64,000 nucleotides of DNA from WHSW01 sp963722175 (lineage in GTDB: Bacteria > Actinomycetota > Thermoleophilia > Solirubrobacterales > 70-9): NCBI GenBank assembly GCA_963722175.1, contig CAVRKA010000004.1:372001-436000 (forward strand), read 5' to 3'. Positions within the stretch are counted from its first letter, which is position 1, and every line of letters starts with the position of its first letter. Under the pieces are notes generated by a model. That model saw only the letters and a list, made by a program, of their open reading frames with translations, was not told the DNA's origin and ran no database searches. Both the position numbers and the translations under genes were made by a program. This document shows positions 1 through 9,005 of the stretch, in pieces.

Positions 1-2058
1 GCGGAACTCCGCGACCTGTGCGTCGGCCGTCGAGCCGTCGAGCCACCGGCGCCGGCGTCGCCAGGAGACGGCGGCGATCCCGACCGCGATCAGCAGCGCC
101 AGGGCGAGGACGGACGCGGCGACCAGCGGCCAGGCTCCCGAGCCTCCGGAGCTCTGGACGGCCGGCTCGCTCGTCTCCAGCGACTGCGAGCGTCCACCAC
201 CGGTCGCCTCGGGCGCGGTCGGGTTCGGAGCCGGGCCGCGGAAGGCGGTCGCGAACTCGCCGCCGAGGCGCTGGGATTCGGCCGGGGCTGCGCCCGGGGT
301 CGGGTCGAAGGTGACCCAGCCGATCCCGCGGAAGTAGACCTCGACCCACGAGTGGGCGTCGAAGTCGTGGACCTCGTAGGACCCCGTCTCCGAGTTCAGC
401 GAGCCGGGAGCGAAGCCGGAGACGATCCGGCTCGGGATTCCGAGCATCCGCAGCATCAGACCCATCGTGCCGGCGAACTGCTGGCAGTAGCCGGCGCGGT
501 CCTCGAACAGGAACGACTGCAGCGGATAGACGTGCTCGGGCACCGTCGGCGTGTAGCCGTAATCGCGGCGCAGGTTGACCTCGATCGCGCGTACCGCGTC
601 GTAGGGAGTCCGCGCGTCGGCCGTCCACTCCCGGGCGAGGCGGTAGGTGTCCGCGTAGGGCGAGCCGAGCAGCAGCGACTCGATCCGGTCCCGGTGGTCG
701 CCCCACAACGGCATCGAGACCGTCGTCGCGGCCGCGGCCGGGGCCGGGATCCCGAGCAGCGTCGAGCCCGCAAAGCGCCGGCGCGACGTCGCAGGCGGCG
801 CGTCGCGCAGCTGGTCGTGCGTCGGTTGCGGGACGTAGGACACGATCGAGTACTCCTCGCCGCGCTCGAGCGGATCGCCGATGTGGGTGAGCGTGCCGTC
901 GTGACTGGTCAGCGTGCCGTCGAGGCCGTCAATCGTGTCGGTCAGCCCAGCGCCGATCACGACATCGCTGGTCAGCGCGCGGAGCTCGAACTGCGCGGCG
1001 ACGACCCAGCCGGGGTGCTGGAGATCGAGCTCGGCTCCGGGAATCGTTCCGCGAGCAGCCAGCTCCGCGGCCGCGTTCGACTCACCGGGAACCGGGCGCT
1101 CCCAGCGGTAGCCGTCGAACCGGTCGAGCACGCTCGCCTTCCAATAGAGCGGCGTCTCCGTCTCCACCGTCATCAGCGTCGTCCCGTCGCGCGGCCAGTC
1201 GAGCGGGCCGTAGGTGTGGTTCCACTCGAAGGTCACCGACCGCTGGGCGCCGAACCACGACCAGCTCTCGTAGTCCCACCAGGCCGCGCCGTTGAGCTTG
1301 GCGACGACCGGCAGGGCGAGGACGCCGGCGGCGAGCGTGACCGCGACGGCGGGGGCGCGGCGCCCCGGGCCGAGGCCGGGGACCCAGAGCCAGGCGACCG
1401 ACAGCAGCAGCAGCACGATTCCCCAGAACGCCTCGGCTCCCGGATTGTCGAGCGTCGCCCCGACGCCGTAGGCGATCAGCAGCACGCCGAGGGCGGCGAC
1501 CCGCAGTCGCGCGCGCCTGGCCGCGGGCCAGAACGCGAGCGCCGCCGCGACCGCGACCAAGGCCGGAGCGCCCAGGACCAGCGTGAGGCGGACCCACGGG
1601 TCGGTGCCGGCGTAGGGAAGCTGCGCCTCCTCGATCCCGCCCATCCCGCCGCGGAGCTGGTGGCGCAGCTCGCCCCACTCGCCCGGCGCCATCAGGTGCA
1701 GTGGCAGCCCGGCGGCGTGCAGCGCCCCGACCGCGCCGGCAACCGAGACCGCCAGCGCCAGCAGGACGCGCAAGCGGCGCGAGCGCAGGAACGAGAGCGC
1801 CCACAGAATCACCGCCACCAGGCAGACGACGGCGAGCGCGGCCGCCAGGCGCCCGGCGGACGAGGGCTCAACGAGCCGCGCCCACTGCGCCATGCAGAGG
1901 AAGGCGAGCGCGATGAACAACGGCAGCTCGATCGCCAGCAGTGGACGCGCGGCCTGGTTGGGGGCAGAGGTCGTCGCGCCGGGCAACCACGCTCGCCGGG
2001 CCCGTGCCGACGCCGGCGATCCGACGCCACCCCCGACGGGGAGCGCGGCGCCGCTCAC
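1..2058 (-). CDS. TgpA-like transglutaminase membrane protein (C-terminus cut by window edge)
   Basis: Polytopic membrane protein with an extracytoplasmic transglutaminase-like domain. 686 codons are visible without a stop, so only the last few residues should be missing. I place the start at a GTG overlapping the stop of the DUF58 gene (GTGA). Hydrophobic segments lie at about residues 42-60 and 72-92 and more follow. The transglutaminase core shows catalytic Cys525 (GYCQQFAG), His569 (DAHSWVEVYF) and Asp585 (WVTFDPTPG). A last membrane span lies at about 637-660. This DUF3488/transglutaminase architecture normally travels with DUF58 and MoxR genes, as here. The precise substrate is unknown in most bacteria; a cell-envelope protein is the usual inference. 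Confidence 0.9.
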   Translation of the reverse strand, partial: MSGAALPVGGGVGSPASARARRAWLPGATTSAPNQAARPLLAIELPLFIALAFLCMAQWARLVEPSSAGRLAAALAVVCLVAVILWALSFLRSRRLRVLLALAVSVAGAVGALHAAGLPLHLMAPGEWGELRHQLRGGMGGIEEAQLPYAGTDPWVRLTLVLGAPALVAVAAALAFWPAARRARLRVAALGVLLIAYGVGATLDNPGAEAFWGIVLLLLSVAWLWVPGLGPGRRAPAVAVTLAAGVLALPVVAKLNGAAWWDYESWSWFGAQRSVTFEWNHTYGPLDWPRDGTTLMTVETETPLYWKASVLDRFDGYRWERPVPGESNAAAELAARGTIPGAELDLQHPGWVVAAQFELRALTSDVVIGAGLTDTIDGLDGTLTSHDGTLTHIGDPLERGEEYSIVSYVPQPTHDQLRDAPPATSRRRFAGSTLLGIPAPAAAATTVSMPLWGDHRDRIESLLLGSPYADTYRLAREWTADARTPYDAVRAIEVNLRRDYGYTPTVPEHVYPLQSFLFEDRAGYCQQFAGTMGLMLRMLGIPSRIVSGFAPGSLNSETGSYEVHDFDAHSWVEVYFRGIGWVTFDPTPGAAPAESQRLGGEFATAFRGPAPNPTAPEATGGGRSQSLETSEPAVQSSGGSGAWPLVAASVLALALLIAVGIAAVSWRRRRRWLDGSTADAQVAEFR

Positions 2059-3161
2059 GCCGCCCTCCGATGCCCGCCGGCCGCCCGGGCCCCGATCCGG
2101 CGGCCCTCGCACCCGGCGACCAGGAACGCGGGGACTCCGGCGCCGTGAACCGACGGCCCAACCAGATATCGGGCCCCCGAGCCGTGGCGCAGCGCCGGCG
2201 GCAGCGCCGCCTTGGCGCGTGCGGTGATCCAGAACACGGCTCCGGCCCTCTGCAGGGGAGCAAGCGCCGGCCCGGCGCTCGACGGCTCCACGAGGGCGAG
2301 CCGCGCGTGCGCCCCGGGCCAGCCGCGAAGCTCGGGCTCGATCTCGGCCGGTCGCCGCTCGCCGGGCAGGAGCAGCGCGCAGCCGCCCTCCTGCGACAGA
2401 TGCCAGCAGACCGACGCCGCGGCGCGAACGGCACGGTCGAGTGCCTCGGGGCTCGCCGGCCGGCACCCGTCGAGGACGACCAGCGGCGCCGTATCGGCGC
2501 CGGCGACCAGGCGGCGCTCGATCAGCTCGCCGGTCCGCGCGACGGTCGGCCAATGGATCCGCGACGCGGGGCTGCCCTCCCGATGGGCACGAAGGCCGTC
2601 GATCTCGAGCTCGATCGCCCGCGCGTCGAGGCGTCCCGCACCGGCGCCGTCGTCGAGGCCCGCGAGGACACTGGCCCCCGACGTGCCACGGCCGGCGACG
2701 ACGAGCGGCTCGATCCGCGGCAGGACGAGCAGCTCGCCACCGGCCTCGGAGGCGACGACGCGGGTGCTGAGACCGAGCGGGTCGCGGACCACGAGGCGCG
2801 CCGGGTCGAGCCGGCGCCGGCCCCGGCCGCGCAGGCGGACCTCCCGGTCGATGCTCCGCTTCCATCCGAGCCCGACGCCGACCGGTTCCTCGAGGACCGG
2901 GTCGGTCAGCTCACCGCCCGGCGGCGGCAGCGGGCCGCCGACGGCGCGGATTCGGAGCCGGAACGGCTCGTCCTCGATCACCCGGCTGGGACCGGGAGCG
3001 CGAACCAGGCTCGACGGGGTCGCGAGGCGGACCCAGGCGAAGAAGAACGCCGCCATCCCGAGCAGTCCGAGGCCGGGGACGAGCAGCGACGGCGATCCGA
3101 ACCCGAGGCCCGCGAGGACCAACGCCGCGCCAAGACCCGCGGCCGTCGGCGCGGCGGGCAT
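2055..3161 (-). CDS. DUF58 domain-containing membrane protein
   Basis: 368 residues. Two adjacent N-terminal hydrophobic segments (about residues 9-46) are followed by a soluble domain carrying the DUF58 signature around residues 214-245 (GSPASRIHWPTVARTGELIERR), which resembles the canonical GDdpRrIHWkasArtg motif. It starts with ATG 9 bases after the moxR stop and shares GTGA with the downstream transglutaminase gene, so the three genes are one operon. DUF58 proteins are vWA-like and are thought to work with MoxR ATPases in assembling or maturing envelope complexes. No biochemical role can be read from the sequence. Confidence 0.88.
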   Translation of the reverse strand: MPAAPTAAGLGAALVLAGLGFGSPSLLVPGLGLLGMAAFFFAWVRLATPSSLVRAPGPSRVIEDEPFRLRIRAVGGPLPPPGGELTDPVLEEPVGVGLGWKRSIDREVRLRGRGRRRLDPARLVVRDPLGLSTRVVASEAGGELLVLPRIEPLVVAGRGTSGASVLAGLDDGAGAGRLDARAIELEIDGLRAHREGSPASRIHWPTVARTGELIERRLVAGADTAPLVVLDGCRPASPEALDRAVRAAASVCWHLSQEGGCALLLPGERRPAEIEPELRGWPGAHARLALVEPSSAGPALAPLQRAGAVFWITARAKAALPPALRHGSGARYLVGPSVHGAGVPAFLVAGCEGRRIGARAAGGHRRAA

Positions 3162-3170
3162 GGCTGCCGG

Positions 3171-4121
<951 letters not shown>

Positions 4122-4393
4122 ACGACCATGTTAAGGGGCGGCGGGTAAGTGCCCGTTGAGAATGGGGGGCGGGCGGGCTAGCTGAGGTGGTTTCCGGGGT
4201 CTCGCCTCAACGCTCGCTCCCCTGGTGCGCCCCGGCCGCGCGACCCGTGGCGGCAGGCCATCCCGAGCCGACGACGATCCTTCGCCGCGCTGCGGAAGGT
4301 AGAGGGACCCCCGGACGCCGTCCCGCGCCAGACCCCGCGACAGCGGACACGAAGCGGAGCATCTCGCGGGGGTTGTTCCAGAACGAAAAGCAG

Positions 4394-4510
4394 TCCGGGG
4401 GTGACGGCGCTGCCTGCCTCGTGCGTAGCCTTCGCACAATCAAAGCTTTGCCAGTCACCTTTGAGAGACTCGGGCGGCTTGGCTTTGCCGCTGAATTCCT
4501 CTCTCCCGGA
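4394..4510 (-). ncRNA. Candidate structured RNA / moxR leader
   Basis: Five helices nest without conflict: outer pair 4505-4510/4394-4399 (TCCGGG/CCCGGA); arm one 4499-4503/4463-4467 enclosing 4487-4491/4474-4478; arm two 4454-4459/4400-4405 (GGTGAC/GTCACC) enclosing 4433-4437/4421-4425 (GTGCG/CGCAC). That is a three-way junction with two long arms. It begins a few bases after the predicted start of transcription from the promoter at 4521-4549. It did not match the riboswitch, tmRNA or RNase P consensus sequences I could recall. Function unknown; covariation in relatives would decide. Confidence 0.4.
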
Positions 4511-4520
4511 CCGCATGGAG

Positions 4521-4549
4521 AACCTACGCCCGCCCGCGGCCAAATGCAA
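4521..4549 (-). promoter_or_regulatory. Sigma-70-like promoter toward moxR
   Basis: TTGCAT (-35, 4549-4544), 17-base spacer, TAGGTT (-10, 4526-4521). The predicted start near 4514 lies just before the hairpin cluster at 4394-4510 and about 390 bases ahead of moxR. Confidence 0.5.
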
Positions 4550-4582
4550 GGGGGGCGCCGGAAGCAATCCCGCAATCTGCGG

Positions 4583-4608
4583 AAAAACGCCGCTCGGAGC
4601 GGGCGTTT
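4583..4608 (-). terminator. Intrinsic terminator of the CDP-alcohol phosphatidyltransferase gene
   Basis: On the minus strand AAACGCC-C-GCTC-C-GAGC-GGCGTTT runs straight into a T tract. It starts two bases after the stop codon at 4610. Classic rho-independent form. Confidence 0.8.
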
Positions 4609-4609
4609 C

Positions 4610-5311
4610 TCACCCCTTGCGCGAAGCCGGGGGCTCCTTCCGGGCCAGCTCGCGCAGGTTGCGGGTCGCGCGGCCGAGTAGAAGGACGATCATCGTCCCC
4701 GCGATCGCGAGCCCGATCAGGTCGAAGACGGTCAGCTGAAGGTCGGCGACGACGAAGTCGAGCCCGGCGCCGAGCGCGACCACCGTGTTGAGCGCGATCA
4801 GGATCAGCCGGATCTCGGTCGGGCCGACGTACCCGTAGCCGATCGAGAACCGGTTGAAGGCGAAGCTCTCCAGATAGACGTTGATCGAGAGGATCAGATA
4901 CGCGACGACGATCAGCGTGCCGATCGAGAGCAGCATCAGCGGCGAGAGGCCGAGGCCGATCCCGATCGCCGCGGTGGCGATCGCGTCGACCAGGTGGTCG
5001 AGGTAGTAGCCGTACGTCGGCCGCTCGATCCCCCGCACCCGGGCGAGGGTGCCGTCGAGCGAGTCGCCGAACCACTGCACGACGAGCAGCGCGCTCGCCA
5101 CCCACAGCCAGTCGAGCGAGTCGTTGGAGAGCTGGTAGGCGACCGCGACCCCGAGCGCGGCGAGCACTCCGAGCGCGGTCAGGTCGTCGGGGAGCACCCA
5201 CCGCGGCAGCCGCGCCGCGATCCAGCGCAGCAGCCGCTTCTCCGGCTTCGCCAGCAGGAAGCTCGGCTCGCGAGTCGCCTCGACCGATCGCTCCAGTCCC
5301 TGCTCGCTCAT
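4610..5311 (-). CDS. CDP-alcohol phosphatidyltransferase family membrane protein
   Basis: 233 residues with about six hydrophobic segments. It carries the family catalytic signature D83xxD86Gxx-AR91-x9-G101xxxD105xxxD109, in which the aspartates bind metal and the CDP-alcohol. This family moves a phosphatidyl group onto an alcohol (glycerol-phosphate, inositol-phosphate and others); the acceptor cannot be told from the sequence. I start at the ATG at 5311 because GGGGAGGG lies just upstream; an in-frame extension of 64 codons is arginine-rich and unlike the family. It is monocistronic, ending in a strong terminator. Confidence 0.85.
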   Translation of the reverse strand: MSEQGLERSVEATREPSFLLAKPEKRLLRWIAARLPRWVLPDDLTALGVLAALGVAVAYQLSNDSLDWLWVASALLVVQWFGDSLDGTLARVRGIERPTYGYYLDHLVDAIATAAIGIGLGLSPLMLLSIGTLIVVAYLILSINVYLESFAFNRFSIGYGYVGPTEIRLILIALNTVVALGAGLDFVVADLQLTVFDLIGLAIAGTMIVLLLGRATRNLRELARKEPPASRKG

Positions 5312-5366
5312 TCCCTCCCCAATACCCGAATCGCGCGCCGGGGTTTCTTGGTCCCGGCGAGTTGAG

Positions 5367-5522
5367 CTAACCGACAGTCGCCGAGAACACTCCACCCCGA
5401 AAGCTCGCCTTGCCACAGCTGAGCTGCACGTCACCCGAAGCCGCTCCGGCGGCCGGTGCTCCGATAACCCCGATGGCTCCGATGGCCAGAGCCGAGACTG
5501 CAAACGCCTTGAACCGCTCCAT
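5367..5522 (-). CDS. Small secreted protein, 51 residues
   Basis: MERFKAF is followed by a hydrophobic stretch and an AAGA-ASG signal-peptidase-like site, leaving a mature peptide of about 22 residues with one cysteine. A weak AAGG ribosome site precedes the ATG. I do not recognise a family. It could be a secreted peptide or the truncated front of a longer exported protein. It lies 55 bases upstream of, and in the same direction as, the phosphatidyltransferase gene, so the two could share a transcript. Confidence 0.45.
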   Translation of the reverse strand: MERFKAFAVSALAIGAIGVIGAPAAGAASGDVQLSCGKASFRGGVFSATVG

Positions 5523-5672
5523 GGTCGCCTTCGTGGACGACTTCCGTGTCGAGCGCACTACCTGGTTTATGGTATGCGCGAATCGGCCCCGCCGCGCAAG
5601 GGATATTCGTCCAACCCTGCGTTTTCGCCTCAAGACGTCGCGCGAACCGGCGCATCGGGTGGCGCCCGCGGC

Positions 5673-5678
5673 TACCGT
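5673..5678 (+). promoter_or_regulatory. -10-like element for the acylase gene
   Basis: TACCGT with 8 bases to the ATG at 5687, consistent with a leaderless or near-leaderless transcript. No Shine-Dalgarno is seen. Confidence 0.35.
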
Positions 5679-5686
5679 CACGCGCG

Positions 5687-8173
5687 ATGAAGGGGTTGCG
5701 TTTCGTCCTGGCGGCGGCGGCGATCGTCGCGGTCCTCCCGCCGGCGCAGGCGCTCGCGGCCGGCGGCGGCAAGAAGCGGGCGACGATCACGAGGACGAAG
5801 TTCGGCGTCCCGCACGTCCGCTCGCGGACCTGGCAGGGCGTGGGCTTCGGCTACGCCTACGCCTTCGCCGAGGACAACCTCTGCACGATCGCTGACTCCT
5901 ACGTGACCGTGAGCGCCGAGCGCTCGCGCTACTTCGGCCCCGACGAGACCTGGAGGTTCTCGGGCAACGGCACGGTCAACAACAACCTCGACTCCGACTT
6001 CTTCTACGCCCGGATCAACGAGTCAGGGATCGTCGAGGACCTGATGACCCGCCCGCCGCCCGAGGGCCCGGCACCCGAGCTGAAGAAGCTCGTCCGCGGC
6101 TACGTCGCCGGCTACAACGCCTACCTGCGCGACACCGGTGTCGCCAACCTGCCCGATCCGCGCTGCCGCGGAGCCGACTGGGTGCGGCCGATCACCGAGC
6201 TCGACGTGTACCGGCGCTTCCATCAGCTCGGCAGCCTCGCCAGCGCCGGTGTCGCGATCGGGGGAATCGGCGCGGCCGCGCCGACGCTCGCCGCGCCGCT
6301 GGTCGCCGACGCCGAGGCCGAGCAACGAGACGCTCTCGCCGTCCTGACAGCTGACCCGGCCGCCCCCGGACGCGAAGCCGAGGAGGCGGGCGGAACGTTC
6401 TTTCCCCTGGACAGTGGCTCCAACGCGATCGGCCTCGGCAGCGAGGCGACGAAGAACGGCGCCGGGATGGTGCTCGGCAACCCGCACTTCCCGTGGGACG
6501 GCGCCGAGCGCCTCTACCAGGCCCAGCTGACGATCCCCGGCAAGCTCGACGTCACCGGCGGCTCCCTGTACGGCGTGCCGGCGGTGCTAATCGGCCAGAA
6601 CCGGCACCTCGCCTGGTCGCACACCGTCGCCTCGGCCTGGCGGTTCACCCCGTTCGAGCTCACCCTGGTCCCCGGCGATCCGCACTCCTACCTGGTCGAC
6701 GGCGTGCCGAAGGCGATGAAGGCGGTCGAGCTGACGGTGAAGGCCAGGACCGCGGACGAAACGCTCGAGGACCGGACCCGGACGCTCTACGAGACCGAGT
6801 ACGGGCCGATGCTCACCTCCCTGCTCGGGCTGCCGCTGTTCCCGTGGACGCCGGCCAAGGGCTACGCGCTTGGCGACGCCAACTTCGAGAACTTCCGCTA
6901 CCTCAACCACTTCCTCGAGACCGACCGGGCCCGCTCGGTGCGCGAGTACGACCGAATCGGCCGCGAGATCCAGGGGATCCCCTGGGTGAACAGCATCGCC
7001 GCCGATCGCAAGGGGCGGGCTTACTACTCGATGGACGGCGCGATCCCCAATGTCCCCGACGAGAAGGCCACCAACTGCGCCGGGGCGCTGGGCGTCGCGG
7101 TCTTCCCGCTGACCGGGATCCCGATCCTCGACGGCTCGCGGTCGGCCTGCCGCTGGGACACCGACGAGGACGCCGTCGTCCCGGGGATCTTCGGGCCCTC
7201 GGCGATCCCGCGGCTGATCCGCCGCGACTACGTCGAGAACGGCAACGACAGCCACTGGCTCTCCAACCCCGAGGCGCCGCTGACCGGCTACGAGCGGGTG
7301 ATCGGCGACGAGGAGACCACCCGGTCGCTGCGCACGAGGCTCGGGCTGACGATGATCCAGCAGCGGCTCGCCGGCGCCGACTCGCTCGCCGGCAAGGGGT
7401 TCACGCTGCGCAAGCTGGCGACGGTCGCGCTCGACAACCGCCAGTACGCGGGCGAGCTCTGGCGCGACGAGCTGGTCGCCTTCTGCGACCAGAACCCGGC
7501 CCTCACCGGTAGCTCCGGGCCCGTCGACGTCAGCGGCGCCTGCCCGGTGCTCGCGGCCTGGGACGGGCGCGACGACCTCGACTCGCCCGGGGCGATCCTC
7601 TTCCGCCGCTTCGTCTCGCGGCTGCTGGGCAACTTCACCTCCCTGCCGACCGGCGTGTCCAGCGGCTACGCGCAGGGGTCGGAGGCGATCTTCGACGTCC
7701 CCTTCTCGGCCGCCGACCCGGTCAACACGCCGCGCGGGCTGAACACCGACAACCCGGCGGTCGGCAAGGCGCTCGCCGACGCGGTCAGCGACCTTGCGGG
7801 CGCCAACATCCCGCTCGACGGCACGCTGCGCGACTACCAGTACGAAACCCGAGCCGGGAAGCCGATCCCGATCCACGGCGGGCCGGGGACGCTCGGGCTG
7901 TTCAACGCGATCAACGTCAGCTGGGACCCCGAGGCCGGCTACCCGAACGTCGCCCACGGCTCGAGCTTCATCGCCGCGATGAGCTGGGCGAAGCGCGGCT
8001 GCCCGGTGCGCGAGCTCAGCTTCGTCACCTACAGCGAGTCCGAGAACCAGTCCTCGCCCCACGCCGCCGATTACACGAAGGCGTTCTCGCGCAAGCGCTG
8101 GAACAAGGTGCCGTTCTGCCGGCGCGACGTCCGCGAGGCCGCGGTCAGCGTCCAGCGGGTCTCGTCGCGCTGA
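5687..8173 (+). CDS. Penicillin acylase family protein (N-terminal nucleophile hydrolase)
   Basis: 828 residues. The signal peptide is about residues 1-25 (ending ALAA). An alpha-chain region leads to the autocleavage site LDSG|SNAIGLG, giving Ser245 as the N-terminal nucleophile of the beta chain. SNAIG rather than SNAW resembles acyl-homoserine-lactone or aculeacin acylases more than penicillin G acylase. Length and layout (signal, alpha, spacer, beta) fit a secreted, self-processed amidase. Likely substrates are N-acyl amides, so quorum-signal or lipopeptide deacylation is possible but not shown. An upstream in-frame extension of 47 codons lacks a signal peptide and was rejected. Confidence 0.85.
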   Translation: MKGLRFVLAAAAIVAVLPPAQALAAGGGKKRATITRTKFGVPHVRSRTWQGVGFGYAYAFAEDNLCTIADSYVTVSAERSRYFGPDETWRFSGNGTVNNNLDSDFFYARINESGIVEDLMTRPPPEGPAPELKKLVRGYVAGYNAYLRDTGVANLPDPRCRGADWVRPITELDVYRRFHQLGSLASAGVAIGGIGAAAPTLAAPLVADAEAEQRDALAVLTADPAAPGREAEEAGGTFFPLDSGSNAIGLGSEATKNGAGMVLGNPHFPWDGAERLYQAQLTIPGKLDVTGGSLYGVPAVLIGQNRHLAWSHTVASAWRFTPFELTLVPGDPHSYLVDGVPKAMKAVELTVKARTADETLEDRTRTLYETEYGPMLTSLLGLPLFPWTPAKGYALGDANFENFRYLNHFLETDRARSVREYDRIGREIQGIPWVNSIAADRKGRAYYSMDGAIPNVPDEKATNCAGALGVAVFPLTGIPILDGSRSACRWDTDEDAVVPGIFGPSAIPRLIRRDYVENGNDSHWLSNPEAPLTGYERVIGDEETTRSLRTRLGLTMIQQRLAGADSLAGKGFTLRKLATVALDNRQYAGELWRDELVAFCDQNPALTGSSGPVDVSGACPVLAAWDGRDDLDSPGAILFRRFVSRLLGNFTSLPTGVSSGYAQGSEAIFDVPFSAADPVNTPRGLNTDNPAVGKALADAVSDLAGANIPLDGTLRDYQYETRAGKPIPIHGGPGTLGLFNAINVSWDPEAGYPNVAHGSSFIAAMSWAKRGCPVRELSFVTYSESENQSSPHAADYTKAFSRKRWNKVPFCRRDVREAAVSVQRVSSR

Positions 8174-8174
8174 T

Positions 8175-8247
8175 CTAGATGGGTGATCCAACGGCCCCGC
8201 GCACGCGGATGACGCACGCACACGCTGCCGTGGAATCAACCATCTAG
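8175..8247. repeat. Perfect inverted repeat flanking the acylase-SDR spacer
   Basis: CTAGATGG (8175-8182) and CCATCTAG (8240-8247) are exact reverse complements about 57 bases apart. They sit right after the acylase stop and just before the SDR start, so the element may be a weak terminator stem or an operator pair. Confidence 0.3.
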
Positions 8248-8258
8248 CCTGCCCTCCG

Positions 8259-9005
8259 ATGGAGGGCAGACGACGGGTCGCGCTGGTCACCGGCGCCTCG
8301 AGCGGAATCGGCGAGGCGACGGTCAGGGCGCTGGCGGCGGCGGGATTCGAGACCGTGTCCGCCGCCCGGCGGGTCGAGCGCTGCGAGCGGCTCGCCGCCG
8401 AAGTCGGCGGCCGGGCGCTGGCGCTCGACGTCACCGACCCGGAGTCGGTCGAGCGGATGGCGGCGGACCTGCCCGACGTCGACGTGGTGGTCCACAGCGC
8501 CGGCGGCGCGCTCGGGCTGGCGGCCGTCGGCGACGCCGACGAGGAGCACTGGCGGCAGATGTTCGAGTCCAACGTGCTCGGCGTCGCCCGGGTGAGCAAG
8601 GCGCTGCTGCCGGCGCTGCGCCGCGGGATCGATCCGAGCATCGTGATCGTCGGCTCGATCGCCGGGGTCGAGGTTTACGAGGGCGGCGCCGGCTACACCG
8701 CCGCCAAGCACGGCGCGCACGCGGTCGCGGGGACGCTGCGGCTCGAGCTCCACCGCGAGGGGATCCGGGTGACCGAGGTCGCCCCCGGAATGGTCGAGAC
8801 CGAGTTCTCGCTGGTCCGCTTCGAAGGAGATGCCGATCGCGCGGCCGGCGTCTACGAGGGGCTCGAGCCCCTGACCGCCGAGGACATCGCCGAGCTGATC
8901 GTCTTCTGCGTCACCCGCCCCGGCCGCGTCGACATCGACTACGTCTCGGTGATGCCGACCGCGCAGCCGACGGCGAAGATCGCCCACCGGGAGACGTCGG
9001 ACTAA
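8259..9005 (+). CDS. Short-chain dehydrogenase/reductase (classical SDR)
   Basis: 248 residues, standard SDR length. The cofactor motif TGASSGIG (11-18), structural Asn105, Ser133, Tyr146 and Lys150 (YTAAK) complete the catalytic tetrad; the usual NNAG is HSAGG here. An Arg pair after beta-2 (SAARRVE) suggests NADP(H). The substrate is not identifiable. It ends in a 3-base tail-to-tail overlap with the next, convergent gene. There is no ribosome site; a TAGCCT element 8 bases before the ATG suggests leaderless expression. Confidence 0.88.
   Translation: MEGRRRVALVTGASSGIGEATVRALAAAGFETVSAARRVERCERLAAEVGGRALALDVTDPESVERMAADLPDVDVVVHSAGGALGLAAVGDADEEHWRQMFESNVLGVARVSKALLPALRRGIDPSIVIVGSIAGVEVYEGGAGYTAAKHGAHAVAGTLRLELHREGIRVTEVAPGMVETEFSLVRFEGDADRAAGVYEGLEPLTAEDIAELIVFCVTRPGRVDIDYVSVMPTAQPTAKIAHRETSD

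Larger units (their letters stand above)
4122..4609. other. Non-coding interval upstream of moxR
   Basis: About 490 bases with no convincing gene. Open frames here on both strands lack ribosome sites, family resemblance and the strong third-position GC of neighbouring genes. It holds, reading leftward, the terminator of the phosphatidyltransferase gene, a sigma-70-like promoter, a nested set of perfect hairpins, and about 270 bases of leader running into moxR. Confidence 0.6.

Noticed and set aside
4394..4510. Glycine or c-di-GMP riboswitch
   Set aside because: GAGAG/CTCTC and GCAAAGC pieces recall those classes, but the conserved core bases do not line up.
4187..4681. Open frames on both strands of the moxR upstream region
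   Set aside because: No Shine-Dalgarno, mixed third-position composition, no recognisable domain; the nested helices fit non-coding RNA better.
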